DNA of 64,000 bases from a bacterium (GTDB taxonomy: Bacteria; Auribacterota; Auribacteria; Auribacterales; Auribacteraceae): NCBI GenBank assembly GCA_024233545.1, contig JACKPL010000001.1, forward strand, positions 310,001 to 374,000. The letters are read 5' to 3'. Below, one piece after another: positions 56,894 to 64,000 of the stretch. A program made the position numbers and the translations under genes. Position 1 is the first letter of the stretch. The number at the start of each line of letters is the position of its first letter. Below the pieces are notes generated by a model. That model was not told the origin of the DNA. It worked only from the letters and a program-made list of their open reading frames with translations, and made no database searches.

Positions 56894-58015
56894 ATGAATT
56901 TTACTCTCCTTAAAACCGATGCCCGATCCAAAGCGCGCAGGGGTGTGCTCGAAACCCCTCACGGCACGGTGCAGACGCCGGTATTTATGCCCGTCGGAAC
57001 TCAAGGTACGGTCAAGGGATTAACTCCTGCAGTGATTCACGAACTCAATGCTGAAATTATTCTCGGCAATACGTACCATCTCTACCTTCGCCCCGGTATG
57101 GATATTATGGAACAGGCAGGGGGATTACATTCATTCATGGGATGGAATAAGCCCATTCTCACCGATTCAGGCGGATTCCAAGTATACAGCCTAGCCCAAT
57201 TACGCAAAATCACGCCGGAAGGGGTTCGGTTTCAGTCGCATATCGATGGGTCACAGCATTTTTTTACCCCAGAAAAAACCTATGAAATTCAAAATATGTT
57301 AGGTAGCGATATCATTATGGTATTCGATGAATGTGTGCCGTATCCGTCAGAACATACTTATGCTTGCAATTCCCTAAAGATTACAGTAGAATGGGCGAAA
57401 AAATGTAAAATAGCGCATAAGAAAAATAACACTGATAAGGGATTATTCGGCATTGTACAAGGGAGTACCTTTAAAGATTTACGGAGTGAGTGTGCATATG
57501 CCCTTCAAGAAATTGGTTTTGATGGGTATGCAATAGGAGGATTGGCAGTTGGCGAACCGCAGATGCTTCTCTACGAGTTTGCCGGTTATACCGCTGATAT
57601 CCTTCCTTGCGAAAAACCTCGGTACGTAATGGGGTGCGGTTTCCCTGAAGACCTGTTAGTCATGGTGGAAAATGGTATCGACATGTTCGATTGTGTCATA
57701 CCGACTCGATACGCGCGCAACGGCACTGCGTTTACCTCACGCGGTAAACTGCCGGTCAAAAACGGAGCCTATAAAAATGATTTCGCTCCGCTTGACCCCG
57801 ATTGTTCGTGTTATGTCTGCACGCATTTTTCCCGCGCTTATTTACGTCATTTATTTAATACCGGAGAAATGCTGGGCCCTGTATTGTTGACTCAGCATAA
57901 TATACATTTTTTTCTTGAATTGATGCGTAAGATACGCACTGCTATTGATAATGATCGATATGTGGAATATAAAAACGAAACAATGAATAAATTACTTGAA
58001 GGAGAAACACCATGA
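56894..58015 (+). CDS. tgt: Queuine tRNA-guanine transglycosylase
   Basis: Tgt exchanges G34 of certain tRNAs for preQ1. The 373-residue protein has FMPVGTQGTVKGLTPA, ILGNTYHLYLRPGMDIMEQA, LTDSGGFQVYSLAQLRKI with the acid/base Asp, DVIPTR-type CVIPTRYARNGTAFT with the nucleophile Asp just before (MFDCVIPTR), GGLAVGEPQ and the zinc site CSCYVCTHFSRAYLRHLF. Length is as usual. The last four bases overlap the start of yajC (ATGA), a translational coupling. Confidence 0.97.
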   Translation: MNFTLLKTDARSKARRGVLETPHGTVQTPVFMPVGTQGTVKGLTPAVIHELNAEIILGNTYHLYLRPGMDIMEQAGGLHSFMGWNKPILTDSGGFQVYSLAQLRKITPEGVRFQSHIDGSQHFFTPEKTYEIQNMLGSDIIMVFDECVPYPSEHTYACNSLKITVEWAKKCKIAHKKNNTDKGLFGIVQGSTFKDLRSECAYALQEIGFDGYAIGGLAVGEPQMLLYEFAGYTADILPCEKPRYVMGCGFPEDLLVMVENGIDMFDCVIPTRYARNGTAFTSRGKLPVKNGAYKNDFAPLDPDCSCYVCTHFSRAYLRHLFNTGEMLGPVLLTQHNIHFFLELMRKIRTAIDNDRYVEYKNETMNKLLEGETP

Positions 58016-58314
58016 ATGTGTTTGTTTTTGCGCAAGCGTCGCCGCCTCAACCGGGGGGCACATCGCTATTTAGCATGTTGCCAATGTTCGGTTTGATTAT
58101 TATCATTTTCTATTTTATTGTATATCGGCCTCAACAAAAAGAACAAAAAAAGCGTAAAGCACTTATTGAATCTTTAAAAAAAGGCGATAAAGTAATTACT
58201 GCCGGCGGAATACATGGCATTGTTGCAGGAATAAAAGACGATATTGTTTCATTAAAAGTGTGCGGCGAAGTAAAAATTGATGTTTCAAAATCAAGCGTTT
58301 CAGTTGTTGAATAA
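58012..58314 (+). CDS. yajC: Preprotein translocase subunit YajC
   Basis: The 100-residue protein has one membrane helix (MLPMFGLIIIIFYFIVYRPQ) and the conserved QQKEQKKRKALIESLKKGDK, VITAGGIHGIVAGIKDDIVS. YajC associates with SecDF and the YidC-SecYEG holo-translocon. Its start overlaps the tgt stop, and secDF follows after 67 bases. Confidence 0.95.
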   Translation: MNVFVFAQASPPQPGGTSLFSMLPMFGLIIIIFYFIVYRPQQKEQKKRKALIESLKKGDKVITAGGIHGIVAGIKDDIVSLKVCGEVKIDVSKSSVSVVE

Positions 58315-58381
58315 CAAAAGAACAGAATGAACTTTTATATCAAATTTTTATATAAGAAATAGTAAACAAAGGGAGGAATTC

Positions 58382-60610
58382 ATGAAACGTAACCTTTTTT
58401 TTAAGGCAGTATTTATTGTTGTAATACTTGCCGTTGCCGCGTTTTCTTCTTACCCCCCGTTTGATTCGGGAGAGCGGAAAGGAAAGCTGAGCCTCGGGCT
58501 TGATTTACGAGGCGGTGTGCATTTGGCATGGCAAGTTGATAAAGATAAACTCAATGAAATGGGATTGTCGGCTTCATTAAGGCAAGACAGCATTGGGCGT
58601 GCTGTGGAAGTTATCCGCAACAGAATAGATCAGTTAGGGGTAAAAGAACCGTCAATTTATACTGAAGGCGAAGACCGCATAGTAGTTCAGCTTCCCGGTC
58701 TTGATGATCCGGCGGAAGCAATTAAAACAATTGCGGATGTCGCATTTCTTGAATTTCGCCTTGTTAATGACGACCAGCAGAAAGTGACTGAAGCCGAAAA
58801 CGGCAAAGTTCCATTGGGCTGGGTATTGAAATACCAGACGATAATCGACGAACGAGGTACTGAAATCGAAACGCCGATGCTTGTAAAAGCAAAACCAGCA
58901 TTAACAGGCGAGATGCTCCAAAGCGCTTATCCAACGACAGGGTCTTCCATAGGCATGCCGGTTGTTGCGCTCGAGTTTACCCGCGAAGGCGCAAAGCGGT
59001 TTGCAACAGTTACTGCAAGTAATGTCGGAAAACAATTGGCTATATTGCTGGATGACCGTGTCATCTCCGCTCCTCGTATCCGAAGCGCGATTAGAGGAGG
59101 CAAGGCAGTTATCGAAGGACGGTTTACATCAGATGAAGTACAGCGGTTGTCACGCCAGTTGTCCGGTGGTGCTCTGCCCGTGCCGCTCAAGCTGATTGAT
59201 AATCGCTCGATCAGCCCGAGTTTAGGAAGCGATTCGATCAGGAAAGGGATATCTGCGGCTATTTACGGGTTTATCATTGTTGTTGTCTTTATGGGAGTAT
59301 ATTACCTAATAGCAGGATTGATTGCTAATTTCGCATTGTGTATTAACATAATTTTGTTAACCGGTGTTATGGGAGCGCTTGGGTTTACGCTAACATTGCC
59401 GGGTATTGCAGGTATCATATTGACCATTGGTATGGCAGTTGATGCGAATGTGCTGATTTATGAACGTATCCGTGAAGAATTAAAAGCCGGAAAAACGGTT
59501 CATTCTGCAATTGAAGCTGGATTTGATCGGGCATTCTGGACAATTTTTGACTCAAATATCACCACGTTAATTACCGCGGCATTCCTGTTTCAGTTCGGCA
59601 CCGGTCCGGTAAAGGGATTTGCTGTTACATTATCCATTGGTATTCTGGCAAGTATGTTTACTGCGTTATTTGTCAGTAGGGTAGTTTTTGAAATTTTGAC
59701 CAACAATATTCAGTTGAAATCACTAAAGATGTTTCGTTTTATTAGCGATACAAACATAGATTTTCTCCATAAACGCAATATCGCAACTATTGCCTCCGGC
59801 GTGATTATAGTAATCGGCATAGTCGCGTTTATCGCTCGCGGCTCTGGCAATTTCGGCATAGATTTCAGCGGCGGTACATTATTACAGCTCAAATCTGCAA
59901 AAGCGATTTCTCTTGATGAAGTAAGAAATGCCTTAAAAGAAATCGGCGAAGAAAAAACGGTGCTCCAATTTTACGGAAAAAATAAAACCGATATTTTACT
60001 GCGCACTGATAGTGATTCAGCTGAACTAATTTTTGATACGTTAAAAGAAAAGTTTGCAGACTACAATTTAATCCGTGAACGTACGGAATATGTAGGCCCT
60101 GCCATCGGTTCAGAATTGCGGCAACAGGCGTTTCTTGCAATTTTATTCGCCTTAGGAGGCATACTGCTTTATATTAGCTGGCGGTTTGAATTTAAATTTG
60201 CTGTCGGAGCGATCGTAGCGCTTATACATGACGTATTAGTTACTTTGGGAATATTTGCATTAACTGGACGTGAAATATCTCTGTCCATTGTGGCGGCTGT
60301 CTTGACAATAGTGGGGTATTCTCTCAATGATACAATCGTGATTTTTGACCGCGTAAGAGAAAATCTCCATATCCATAAGAAGAAAAAACTGACCGATATA
60401 TTAAACCTAAGCATTAACAGTACATTGAGCAGAACAATTTTGACTTCTCTTACTACGTTGTTTGTCGTTATATCGCTGTATTTTTTTGGCGGCGAAGTAA
60501 TCAATGATTTTGCTTTTACACTGCTTGTCGGCATAATTGCAGGTACATATTCTACTATTTTTATTGCGAGCCCAGTGCTTGTATTGATGACAAAACCTGA
60601 AAATTCATGA
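58382..60610 (+). CDS. secDF: Protein-export membrane protein SecDF (fused SecD and SecF)
   Basis: The 742-residue protein joins SecD (about 1-440) and SecF (about 445-742), as in Bacillus. SecD signatures: LGLDLRGGVHLAWQVD, IRNRIDQLGVKEPSI, SAPRIRSAIRGGKAVIEGRF and TIGMAVDANVLIYERIREEL. SecF signatures: NFGIDFSGGTLLQLK, EYVGPAIGSELRQQAFLAIL and VGYSLNDTIVIFDRVREN. Twelve membrane helices are expected. SecDF uses the proton gradient to pull exported proteins out of SecYEG. GGGAGG precedes ATG 58382. Confidence 0.97.
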   Translation: MKRNLFFKAVFIVVILAVAAFSSYPPFDSGERKGKLSLGLDLRGGVHLAWQVDKDKLNEMGLSASLRQDSIGRAVEVIRNRIDQLGVKEPSIYTEGEDRIVVQLPGLDDPAEAIKTIADVAFLEFRLVNDDQQKVTEAENGKVPLGWVLKYQTIIDERGTEIETPMLVKAKPALTGEMLQSAYPTTGSSIGMPVVALEFTREGAKRFATVTASNVGKQLAILLDDRVISAPRIRSAIRGGKAVIEGRFTSDEVQRLSRQLSGGALPVPLKLIDNRSISPSLGSDSIRKGISAAIYGFIIVVVFMGVYYLIAGLIANFALCINIILLTGVMGALGFTLTLPGIAGIILTIGMAVDANVLIYERIREELKAGKTVHSAIEAGFDRAFWTIFDSNITTLITAAFLFQFGTGPVKGFAVTLSIGILASMFTALFVSRVVFEILTNNIQLKSLKMFRFISDTNIDFLHKRNIATIASGVIIVIGIVAFIARGSGNFGIDFSGGTLLQLKSAKAISLDEVRNALKEIGEEKTVLQFYGKNKTDILLRTDSDSAELIFDTLKEKFADYNLIRERTEYVGPAIGSELRQQAFLAILFALGGILLYISWRFEFKFAVGAIVALIHDVLVTLGIFALTGREISLSIVAAVLTIVGYSLNDTIVIFDRVRENLHIHKKKKLTDILNLSINSTLSRTILTSLTTLFVVISLYFFGGEVINDFAFTLLVGIIAGTYSTIFIASPVLVLMTKPENS

Positions 60611-60637
60611 GAACTTTACAAATGAGATTGATGAAAT

Positions 60638-62368
60638 ATGAAAAAAAGATGGATAATGTTCCCGGAACATGGAGAACTGCGCGATGAAATTTCGGTGCGA
60701 TTTGAAATTAGCCGAATGACTGCACAGGTTCTGCTGAACCGCGGTGTAGATACTATAGAAAAAGTTGAAAAGTTTTTAAATGTCAGCCTCAATGATTTGC
60801 ATGACCCGTTCCTATTAGGCGGAATGCACAAAGCGGTCGACCGTATTCTCGATGCAGTAAGCAAGCGTGAAACAGTTATAGTCCATGGCGATTATGATGT
60901 TGACGGCATAACAAGCACAGCCTTAATAAGCACAATTCTTAAAATGACGGGGACACCGGTATATTATTATATACCGAATAGGGCGATCGAAGGGTATGGG
61001 CTTGGCGAAGAAGGTATTTCGTTTGCTGAGCGAAACGGTGCGAAACTGCTGATTACCGTTGATTGCGGTATCAATTCGGTATCAGAAGTAACCGAGCTCA
61101 ACAAGCGCAACATTGATGTTATCGTAACAGATCATCATATTGCCGGTCCGGTGTTGCCTCCTGCTGTTGCGGTTGTTAATCCAAATCTGCCGGATAGCAC
61201 CTATCCATTCAAACAACTTGCTGGAGTAGGCGTTTCATTTAAACTTGTTCATGGTATTTTGAAAAAAGCCCGTGAACGGAAAATGTCAGCATTTAATAAA
61301 ATTGATTTGCGTGAACAGCTCGATTTGGTTGCGCTGGGCACAATTTCCGACATGATGCCTCTCATTGATGAAAACCGGATATTTGTAAAATACGGTTTAA
61401 AACAACTTACCAAAACGCAAAAAATTGGTTTACAGCAACTGAAGAAAAGCGCCTTTATTCCCGATGGCACTGTAATGGAAACAACCCATATAAGTTTTTT
61501 GATGGCGCCTCGCTTGAACTCGATTGGACGTCTCCGCGAAGCAGATTTAGGCGTTGATTTGCTTACTGCGCAGGATGCTGAAGAGGCTGAAAAATACGCA
61601 TCGGTTATCGAAGACAATAACCGCGACCGGCAACGTTTGGAAGAAGAAGTTTTCAGCGATGCAAAAAAAATAATTGATTCCGGTTTAGAATTTAAAAACA
61701 ACCATGTTCTTGTGGTTGCAAAAGAAGGTTGGGCTGTTGGTATCGTCAGCATTGTTGCTTCTCGCCTCACCAGAGAATACCATAAACCGGCAATTGTATT
61801 TTCCATAGAAGACGGCATTGGGCGCGGTTCAGCACGAAGCATCAAGAATTTTGATATGCTGGGAGCGCTCCATAAATGTAAAGATTTTCTGCAGGAATTT
61901 GGCGGGCATAGCCTTGCCGCCGGTCTTTCAATCCATGCAAAAAACATTGATGTTTTTACTAAAAAAATAAACGAGGTTGCTGGAAAAGAGCTGACCAGCG
62001 ACGATCTTGTCCCTGAAATTTACATTGATTCAAAGCTTCGTCTGATAGATATTGGCGATGAACTTATAAAAGAAACCGAACGGCTTGCGCCCTTTGGAGA
62101 AAAGAACAGGCGTCCTGTTTTCCTGTCAGAAGGCGTTTCAGTGCAGGGGTTTCCGCGCTGTTTTGGCAGAAACCATATTAAGTTTGTCGTTGAAGAAAAA
62201 GGGTTTATACAAGAGGTTATCGCATTCAATATGCAAGAATGCATGAAGGATTTGACCAAGGGTGATAAAGTTGATATCGTCTATTCACTAAATAAAACAC
62301 ATTATACAGGGATTCGAACAATACAGCTTCAGTTGCTTGATGCTCAGATTTCTCAAAAAGCGGACTAA
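60638..62368 (+). CDS. recJ: Single-stranded-DNA-specific exonuclease RecJ
   Basis: RecJ degrades single-stranded DNA 5' to 3' in recombination and mismatch repair. The 576-residue protein has DHH-family motifs: VHGDYDVDGITSTALI, LLITVDCGINSVSEV, VIVTDHHIAGPVLPPAVAVV (DHH), LVALGTISDMMPLIDENRI, VASRLTREYHKPAIVFS and FGGHSLAAGLSI (DHHA1). A C-terminal OB-fold follows. It starts 27 bases after secDF and seems to be the last gene of the conserved run. Confidence 0.96.
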   Translation: MKKRWIMFPEHGELRDEISVRFEISRMTAQVLLNRGVDTIEKVEKFLNVSLNDLHDPFLLGGMHKAVDRILDAVSKRETVIVHGDYDVDGITSTALISTILKMTGTPVYYYIPNRAIEGYGLGEEGISFAERNGAKLLITVDCGINSVSEVTELNKRNIDVIVTDHHIAGPVLPPAVAVVNPNLPDSTYPFKQLAGVGVSFKLVHGILKKARERKMSAFNKIDLREQLDLVALGTISDMMPLIDENRIFVKYGLKQLTKTQKIGLQQLKKSAFIPDGTVMETTHISFLMAPRLNSIGRLREADLGVDLLTAQDAEEAEKYASVIEDNNRDRQRLEEEVFSDAKKIIDSGLEFKNNHVLVVAKEGWAVGIVSIVASRLTREYHKPAIVFSIEDGIGRGSARSIKNFDMLGALHKCKDFLQEFGGHSLAAGLSIHAKNIDVFTKKINEVAGKELTSDDLVPEIYIDSKLRLIDIGDELIKETERLAPFGEKNRRPVFLSEGVSVQGFPRCFGRNHIKFVVEEKGFIQEVIAFNMQECMKDLTKGDKVDIVYSLNKTHYTGIRTIQLQLLDAQISQKAD

Positions 62369-62384
62369 TATTATTTCAGTTTTT

Positions 62385-63884
62385 ATGAAAAAAATTAACC
62401 ATTTTTTTTTACTGCTGGCTTGTAGTATACATCTGCTCTTTTGGGTATCGCTTGGTATAGGTTTTCTGGATGGGCTTTTTAATGATTCATCACATAGGAT
62501 TGGTAAAGGCGGCGATTTTTTTCAGTTTTATCAAGCGGGGCATAATCTTCTCAAGGGGAAAAGTATTTATTCAGCCCAAGGAGAATTAGTTATTCCTTAT
62601 GGAGCATTAAATAAATATCCCCCCCTACTTTCCTATACTGTAGGATTATCCGCACAAGTAGTATCCCCTTTTACTGCATATAAAGTATGGGTTATTGCAA
62701 TCGGTATTTTTTTTATGTGCTTTGTGCTTGTTATTCGAGCATTAGTGCCGAATCGTCAAATATTTCTGCAAGTCGTTAGTATGTCGCTGGTGTTTACGCC
62801 GTATTATCTTGATATGTATATGGGGCAGACCAATACTCTTATGGCTTTTTTGATCTCTTTGCTTATGCTTTGCAGTGTTAGGGGAAATAAAAAACCGGTA
62901 ACCGCTTTGGCATTAAGCCTTAATATAAAAATGAATACATTCCTGTGTATTCCCGTATATATTGCTAACCGCTGGTGGAAAGCCTTGTTTATGACTGCGG
63001 CGTTATCTGCAGTTGTTTTTTTTCCGTATTTCTTGATTCATCCTAAAGACTTATCGTATTTTTTGAAGTATGTATGCGGTGCGCCGCTTGATTATTTTTA
63101 TCAGGCAGGCAATATCGGCATATATCCGCTTTTAGCAGATATAGTATCAATGGTTTCGGATAACAAACGCATTATTCCTGTTGCGCATACACTGTGGGTG
63201 GTGTCAGTATTGTGTATTGCGGGATATGTGCATGTTCGTACGCGAACAACCGATCCGATTGATTGCATCGTGTTATGGATGTCGACCTTTTTTATTTCAT
63301 TTAAGTTTGTTTGGGAGCATCATCTCGTTATGTTTCTGCCATTGCTTGCGATGGAATTTTCGCGCAATGATAGGCGTTCAATAGGTATTATCTGGATTCT
63401 CCTTGCGTTACCGACGCCGTTTTGTTTGCTTAATATGGATTTAGGAAGCGGATATACAGAAGTACAAGAATATTGGACACATGCGGAAAGCATGGTATAC
63501 CATGCTGGAAAAATCCTGCCGATGGGGGCTTTTTTTATTTTGGTGTTGATGCGGTTAATGAGCAAAAAAGTTGTTTTTAAGAAAGTATTGACAGGAATTG
63601 TGGTTGCATGGAGTGCAGTCTGTTTGCTTGCATTTGCAACACCTTCTTTAGCGGGAGATTATATTGCGAAAGCCCGTGTCGCTTTATACGAAAAAAATCT
63701 TTTGAAAGCCGAGCAGATGTTTCAAAAAGCGATCAGGATAAATCCATCTTCTTGTGATGCATGGGTTGAATATGGGCGTTTTCTTTATAATACAGGATTG
63801 CCGGAAAAAGCAAATGAAGCGTTACTAAAAGCGCGGGTTCTCAATCCTAACCATCCTATTTTTCAGGATAAGCAAACTAAATAG
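62385..63884 (+). CDS. GT87-like (DUF2029) membrane glycosyltransferase with C-terminal TPR tail
   Basis: From ATG 62385 the product is 499 residues; starts at 62337 or 62340 would overlap recJ, and none has a clear ribosome binding site. About ten membrane helices are present. The first loop has GGDFFQFYQAGHNLLKGKSI, with the acidic residue typical of polyprenyl-phosphate-sugar-dependent GT-C enzymes, followed by NKYPPLLSYTVGLSAQVV. YLDMYMGQTNTLMAFLISLL and LALSLNIKMNTFLCIPVYI match the family. The last 70 residues form a TPR pair (AEQMFQKAIRINPSSCDAWV, NEALLKARVLNPNHPIF). It probably mannosylates an envelope glycan. Confidence 0.82.
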   Translation: MKKINHFFLLLACSIHLLFWVSLGIGFLDGLFNDSSHRIGKGGDFFQFYQAGHNLLKGKSIYSAQGELVIPYGALNKYPPLLSYTVGLSAQVVSPFTAYKVWVIAIGIFFMCFVLVIRALVPNRQIFLQVVSMSLVFTPYYLDMYMGQTNTLMAFLISLLMLCSVRGNKKPVTALALSLNIKMNTFLCIPVYIANRWWKALFMTAALSAVVFFPYFLIHPKDLSYFLKYVCGAPLDYFYQAGNIGIYPLLADIVSMVSDNKRIIPVAHTLWVVSVLCIAGYVHVRTRTTDPIDCIVLWMSTFFISFKFVWEHHLVMFLPLLAMEFSRNDRRSIGIIWILLALPTPFCLLNMDLGSGYTEVQEYWTHAESMVYHAGKILPMGAFFILVLMRLMSKKVVFKKVLTGIVVAWSAVCLLAFATPSLAGDYIAKARVALYEKNLLKAEQMFQKAIRINPSSCDAWVEYGRFLYNTGLPEKANEALLKARVLNPNHPIFQDKQTK

Positions 63885-63901
63885 AGCGATCATTTTGTAT
63901 A

Positions 63902-64000
63902 TTATTTTTCAGGTTGAGATTGCCAAAGGCGAAAAATCTGTTTGAGCAGTTTTTCTTTAGTGCGGAACATATCGCTTTTTGATGTGCAGAGTGCCCTGCC
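63902..64000 (-). CDS. 3' end of an unidentified gene
   Basis: The minus strand reads 32 residues (GRALCTSKSDMFRTKEKLLK, then QIFRLWQSQPEK) to TAA at 63902-63904. The charged helical end resembles many C-termini and cannot be assigned. It converges on the GT87-like gene with a 17-base gap. Confidence 0.5.
   Translation of the reverse strand, partial: GRALCTSKSDMFRTKEKLLKQIFRLWQSQPEK

Overview
This window is a 64-kb chromosomal segment from a Gram-negative (diderm) bacterium with a fairly AT-rich genome. The outer envelope is implied by a LolA-like carrier, several lipoproteins, SurA/PpiC-type periplasmic foldases, a large AsmA-like protein and an ExbB-ExbD-TonB cluster. The start of the 16S gene (GGCGTGGATTAGGCATGCAAG) resembles planctomycete and other PVC-type 16S genes. 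A PVC-related or candidate-phylum lineage is my best guess, at low confidence; a 16S tree would settle it. No phage, transposase, integrase or CRISPR array was found.

Layout. 1-7.1 kb (minus strand): a partial SurA-like foldase, mfd, an unknown four-helix membrane protein, an isocitrate-dehydrogenase-like protein that has lost most of its active site, and an aspartate aminotransferase. 7.4-11.6 kb: envelope genes (PpiC foldase, TPR lipoprotein, HEAT protein, a LolB-like lipoprotein next to LolA). 11.6-27.9 kb: phosphohexomutase, a sigma-54 activator, a giant membrane protein, a GH3 hexosaminidase, a CheY-like regulator, a GNAT enzyme, an AsmA-like protein, DAHP synthase, a matrixin-type protease with a small partner, and truA. 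27.9-32.7 kb: a small lipoprotein, an 822-residue TPR protein, exbB, exbD, a TonB-like protein and a zinc-ribbon protein, probably one energised envelope system. 32.7-39.6 kb (minus): small membrane and lipoproteins, tyrS, rpsA, a cmk-plsC fusion, a broken rmlD-like reductase and a broken small membrane protein.

39.6-45.2 kb is a complete rRNA operon, 16S-tRNA-Ile(GAT)-tRNA-Ala(TGC)-23S-5S, with two tandem promoters and boxA-like sites. 45.3-51.4 kb holds two tandem pseudopilins, a GT2 glycosyltransferase, a methyltransferase and an EF-G paralogue; all are interrupted by single-base frameshifts, mostly shortened homopolymers. The same damage occurs just upstream of the rRNA operon (38.9-39.6 kb) and nowhere else, so uncorrected sequencing error is at least as likely as gene decay.

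51.5-64 kb is an intact conserved run: yebC, ruvC, ruvA, ruvB, a DUF2905-type membrane protein, spoIID-like, queA, tgt, yajC, a fused secDF and recJ, followed by a GT87-like membrane glycosyltransferase with a TPR tail and the 3' end of a convergent gene. It combines Holliday-junction processing, queuosine-tRNA synthesis and Sec export.

The strongest candidates for something undescribed are the Icd-like probable pseudoenzyme (4661-5932), the TPR-ExbBD-TonB cluster, the pseudopilin with a duplicated acidic tail, and the glycosyltransferase/methyltransferase pair that share a C-terminal Rossmann module.
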